The notes beneath the pieces are model-generated. The model did not search any database. It saw only the letters and a program-made list of their open reading frames with translations, and was not told the DNA's origin. A DNA stretch of 64,000 nucleotides from Spirosoma arboris (GTDB taxonomy: Bacteria > Bacteroidota > Bacteroidia > Cytophagales > Spirosomataceae), in assembly GCF_009754945.1 (NCBI RefSeq), contig NZ_WPIN01000001.1:372001-436000 (forward strand), written 5' to 3'. This document shows, piece after piece, positions 61,316 through 64,000 of this stretch (the stretch's first letter is position 1; each line of letters starts with the position of its first letter). The position numbers and the translations under genes are program-made.

Positions 61316-61936
61316 ATGAGAACGCTTACCAAGTCGCTCGTTGCCGTATGTCTGGGCACGGTTATTCTTTCATCTTGTAGCCGTCCTGTTGCCTATTTTC
61401 AGCCCAGTGCACGAGAACAGTTTAAATCACCCCAAGCCAATGCAGTTGCTACTGTAACGCCCGTTGAAACGGCAAAATCTACGGAAATTACTCCAGCAAC
61501 GCCCGAAGCAACCCCTGCGCCAGCTGCTGCTGAGCAGATCGCTCAGGCTAAACAAGCCGTGGGTCAACTTGAAGCATATGTTCGTAATGACAACAAACTG
61601 GCTTCGAACAAAAAGCTGACCCAACGTATGGCCCGTTTGAACACACTAATGACTTCGGCCAGTGATAAGGCGGTAACATCGACGAACGTAACGTCTGCTA
61701 AAAAGATGACGTTTATGGAGCGGACAATGCTCAAGAAAATTGACAAGAAAATTAAGAATCATGTGGCCCCCGATCAAACGAAGGTCATGAATTCGAATAT
61801 TCGATTGGGACTTATTATTGGTATCATTGGCTTACTGCTGTTATTGCTGGGTGGTGGTAGCGTATTGGGTATTCTTGGTCTCATCGGCTTTATTGTTGGT
61901 TTAGTTCTTATCCTGATAGGTGTTGTTAACGCCTAA
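61316..61936 (+). CDS. Paralogous lipoprotein 3 (CSRPVAYFQPSA family)
   Basis: A 206-residue paralogue. ATG 61316 is preferred because it gives a leader (RTLTKSLVAVCLGTVILSSC) like that of its siblings; the open frame to 61196 includes the conserved upstream block. The mature N-terminus is CSRPVAYFQPSAREQ. A Pro/Ala/Thr-rich spacer, a basic stretch (KKIDKKIKNHVAP) and a glycine-rich hydrophobic C-terminus follow. It is the most divergent of the three in the middle. Confidence 0.8.
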   Translation: MRTLTKSLVAVCLGTVILSSCSRPVAYFQPSAREQFKSPQANAVATVTPVETAKSTEITPATPEATPAPAAAEQIAQAKQAVGQLEAYVRNDNKLASNKKLTQRMARLNTLMTSASDKAVTSTNVTSAKKMTFMERTMLKKIDKKIKNHVAPDQTKVMNSNIRLGLIIGIIGLLLLLLGGGSVLGILGLIGFIVGLVLILIGVVNA

Positions 61937-61959
61937 CTGATGGAGTAAATGGATTTGGA

Positions 61960-62679
61960 ATGAGTCAGTCAATTGCTATTTGTCTCATCCACGGTCACGG
62001 CGTAGATGCTTCCATTTGGGATGGCATCTACGCCGATTTGGCATTAGATGCCTCCGTGTTGAAACCCGATTTTTCCCGTTTGGCGAACCACACGTCAATT
62101 GAAGCTTATGCCGAAGATTTGTACGCCCGATTACAGACAGGACAGGTCGAGAACGTAATATTGGTCGGACATTCGATGGGAGGCTATCTGGCGCTGGCCT
62201 TTGCCGAACGCCATCCGGAGATGGTTCGAGGTCTGGTTTTATATCATTCAACGGCCACTGCGGATGATGAAGCTCGGCGGGAAGTCCGTAGGCAGGTGAT
62301 TGAAGGATTGAAAACGCAGGGTACTGCCCCGTTTATTCAGAAACAACTGCCTAAGATGGTTGCTCCTGATTATCCATCGGAGAAAACGCAGAACTTAGTG
62401 GAACGCTTTCTGAACTTACCTGCCGATGCACTAATTGCCGGGATGGTAGCCATCGCCAATCGTCCCGACCGAACGCACGTTTTACGAGATGCTCAGTTTC
62501 CCATTTTACTGGTGCTCGGTCGCCAGGATCAGCTTATACCTTACGAAAAAACGGCGCAATTAGCCAGCCTTTCTGATCGAATTAGCGTGGCAACTATTGA
62601 GCAGGCTGGTCATTTGAGTATGATCGAGCAACCCGCCGAATCTAGTCAGGTACTTCGGTCATTTATGGGTCAACTCTGA
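61960..62679 (+). CDS. Alpha/beta hydrolase
   Basis: A 239-residue alpha/beta-hydrolase. The nucleophile elbow is GHSMGGYLAL, the acid lies near VLGRQDQLIP and the histidine in QAGHLSMIE. It has an HGHG-type oxyanion region (LIHGHGVD) and no signal peptide. It starts 23 bp after the third lipoprotein gene. The substrate is unknown; MhpC/BioH-type carboxylesters are typical. Confidence 0.88.
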   Translation: MSQSIAICLIHGHGVDASIWDGIYADLALDASVLKPDFSRLANHTSIEAYAEDLYARLQTGQVENVILVGHSMGGYLALAFAERHPEMVRGLVLYHSTATADDEARREVRRQVIEGLKTQGTAPFIQKQLPKMVAPDYPSEKTQNLVERFLNLPADALIAGMVAIANRPDRTHVLRDAQFPILLVLGRQDQLIPYEKTAQLASLSDRISVATIEQAGHLSMIEQPAESSQVLRSFMGQL

Positions 62680-62704
62680 TTTTGACATTATGTACGTATA
62701 AATC

Positions 62705-62728
62705 AGGGAGCTTGTAGGCTCCCTTTTT
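62705..62728 (+). terminator. Terminator after the hydrolase gene
   Basis: Arms AGGGAGC (62705-62711) and GCTCCCT (62718-62724), 6-nt loop, followed by a run of T residues. It lies 26 bp after the stop codon. Confidence 0.82.
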
Positions 62729-62833
62729 GTGTTTTAAGCCCATTTTCAACTGATTATCCGTAAACTTGCACCTCATTTATGGTCAGGCCCCGGATAATAT
62801 ACATTAATCGGGGCATTTATAGCTTTAAAAAGA

Positions 62834-63970
62834 ATGGCAGAGCTGTTTAACGTTTACCCGCTATACGATATTGAACCTGTTCGCGCACAGGGCAGCTATC
62901 TTTGGGATGTCAATGGCACCCGTTATTTAGACCTCTACGGCGGTCATGCCGTCATTTCGGTTGGGCATACGCATCCTCGGTATGTGCAGGCACTGACCGA
63001 TCAGTTGAACAAGATTTCCTTTTACTCGAATTCCGTCCGGATTCCGCAACAACAGGAACTGGCCGATAAACTGGGCGCACTTTCCGACCATCCTGACTAT
63101 TCGTTGTTTCTATGCAACTCAGGAGCTGAGGCTAACGAAAATGCGCTGAAACTGGCGTCGTTCCATAATGGGCGGACAAAGGTTGTTGCTTTCACCAAAT
63201 CATTTCACGGCCGCACCGCCGGGGCCGTTGCCGTTACCGATAATCCGGCCATTGTGGCTCCGGTCAATTATAATCAACACGTTAGCTTTTTGCCGTACAA
63301 TAACGTCGAAGCCGCTAAAGCAGGCATCACATCGGATACTTGCGCGGTTATTGTCGAAGGTATTCAAGGAGTTGGCGGTATTCAGGTAGCAACGGACGAA
63401 TTTCTGAAAGCCCTCCGTCAGCGTTGCGACGAGACAGGTGCTGTGCTCATTCTGGATGGAGTTCAGTGCGGCTATGGCCGATCGGGTAAGTTCTTTTCGC
63501 ACCAGTTCAGCGGTATCGAAGCCGACATTATCTCGATGGCGAAGGGTATGGGTAATGGCTTTCCTATCGGCGGAATTTTGATTTCACCCAAATTCAAAGC
63601 TAGCTACGGTCTGTTAGGTACTACGTTCGGCGGTAATCATTTGGCCTGTACGGCTGGGATTGCTGTTTTAGACATTATGAAGGACGAAGGCCTGATGGAA
63701 AATGCAACGCGTATGGGGACCTACCTCATGGACGGCATTCGGCAGATTGGTGGCTACAAAGAACTTCGCGGCCGCGGCCTGATGATTGGTATTGAATATG
63801 ATTTCCCAGTTGATTCATTGCGAAAAACACTTCTGTTCGAACACAAGCAGTTTACAGGTGTAGCCGGTAAAACCATCATTCGACTACTGCCTTCGCTGGC
63901 CATTGGCGTCGATGAAGCCGATATGTTCCTGGACGCACTGCGAGTGTGTCTAAACGCAACGGTTGTTTAA
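62834..63970 (+). CDS. argD: Class-III aminotransferase, acetylornithine/succinylornithine type
   Basis: A 378-residue PLP enzyme. Family stretches are DLYGGHAVISVGHTHPRYV, NSGAEANENALKLA, HGRTAGAVAVTD, LDGVQCGYGRSGKFF and the PLP lysine K237 in SMAKGMGNGFPIGG. In Bacteroidota this branch makes N-acetyl- or N-succinyl-ornithine in arginine synthesis. No other arg gene is in the window. The start matches relatives (MAELFNVYPLYDIEP). Confidence 0.88.
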   Translation: MAELFNVYPLYDIEPVRAQGSYLWDVNGTRYLDLYGGHAVISVGHTHPRYVQALTDQLNKISFYSNSVRIPQQQELADKLGALSDHPDYSLFLCNSGAEANENALKLASFHNGRTKVVAFTKSFHGRTAGAVAVTDNPAIVAPVNYNQHVSFLPYNNVEAAKAGITSDTCAVIVEGIQGVGGIQVATDEFLKALRQRCDETGAVLILDGVQCGYGRSGKFFSHQFSGIEADIISMAKGMGNGFPIGGILISPKFKASYGLLGTTFGGNHLACTAGIAVLDIMKDEGLMENATRMGTYLMDGIRQIGGYKELRGRGLMIGIEYDFPVDSLRKTLLFEHKQFTGVAGKTIIRLLPSLAIGVDEADMFLDALRVCLNATVV

Positions 63971-64000
63971 ACGCAAAGGGCGCAAAGGCTCCGCAAAGTA
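63971..64000. repeat. Start of a CGCAAAG-type repeat at the window edge
   Basis: The last 30 bases contain three CGCAAAG units (including GCGCAAAGG) in about 25 bp. This recalls the widespread bacterial CGCAAAG intergenic repeat. It is cut by the window end, so its full form cannot be seen. Confidence 0.4.

Overview
The window looks like chromosomal DNA from a member of the Bacteroidota, most likely a Spirosoma-like cytophagal bacterium. The evidence is two large outer-membrane barrel/TonB-type receptors, a GLPGLI protein, DUF families typical of the phylum, many lipoproteins, and promoters that fit the Bacteroidota -7 box TAnnTTTG. I see no prophage, CRISPR array, rRNA operon or complete insertion sequence. 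Family calls were made by reading protein motifs; no database search was run.

Layout. 1-1200: the end of a sensor histidine kinase and a stand-alone receiver protein. 1296-4382: a CDP-paratose-epimerase-like enzyme and a Kup potassium transporter, separated by a long palindrome. 4690-7910: the most interesting part, a Ro60 (TROVE) gene followed on the same strand by three tandem structured RNAs. These share a closing stem, conserved inner-stem sequences and a tRNA-type T-arm, so they are very probably bacterial Y RNAs. One of them can be read as a tRNA elbow in circularly permuted order. A WYL-domain regulator is divergent, with an inverted repeat in the shared promoter region.

8035-16778: a dense same-strand cluster encoding two FHA proteins with zinc ribbons, a PP2C phosphatase, a caspase-fold lipoprotein, a membrane Ser/Thr kinase with TPRs, a membrane TPR protein and a PKD/LamG lipoprotein. 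It looks like a self-contained envelope phospho-signalling module. An ECF-type sigma factor and a membrane anti-sigma-like TPR protein converge on it (16786-18152).

19677-21860: mntH and mntR are divergent around one perfect 24-bp palindrome flanked by a consensus -7 box on each side. 21892-33103: an LptF/G-type permease, an EamA transporter and a surface-glycan block. The block has three GT-C-like membrane proteins, two GtrB-type polyprenyl-phosphate glycosyltransferases and an MBOAT O-acyltransferase. 33158-44125: prmC-moxR-msrB, ribD, a TonB receptor with a lipoprotein partner, nagA, aroA and a PhyH oxygenase. 44139-51361: small accessory genes, two AraC regulators, a Uma2 protein, a BtuF-like binding protein and a GLPGLI protein. 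51486-64000: an outer-membrane barrel, a deiodinase-like thioredoxin-fold lipoprotein, an XRE regulator with an M42 peptidase, clpP and clpX, three tandem paralogous lipoproteins, an alpha/beta hydrolase and an argD-type aminotransferase.

Several intergenic regions carry long low-complexity palindromes with perfect arms of about 24 bp that touch stop and start codons. These form a dispersed repeat class distinct from ordinary terminators.
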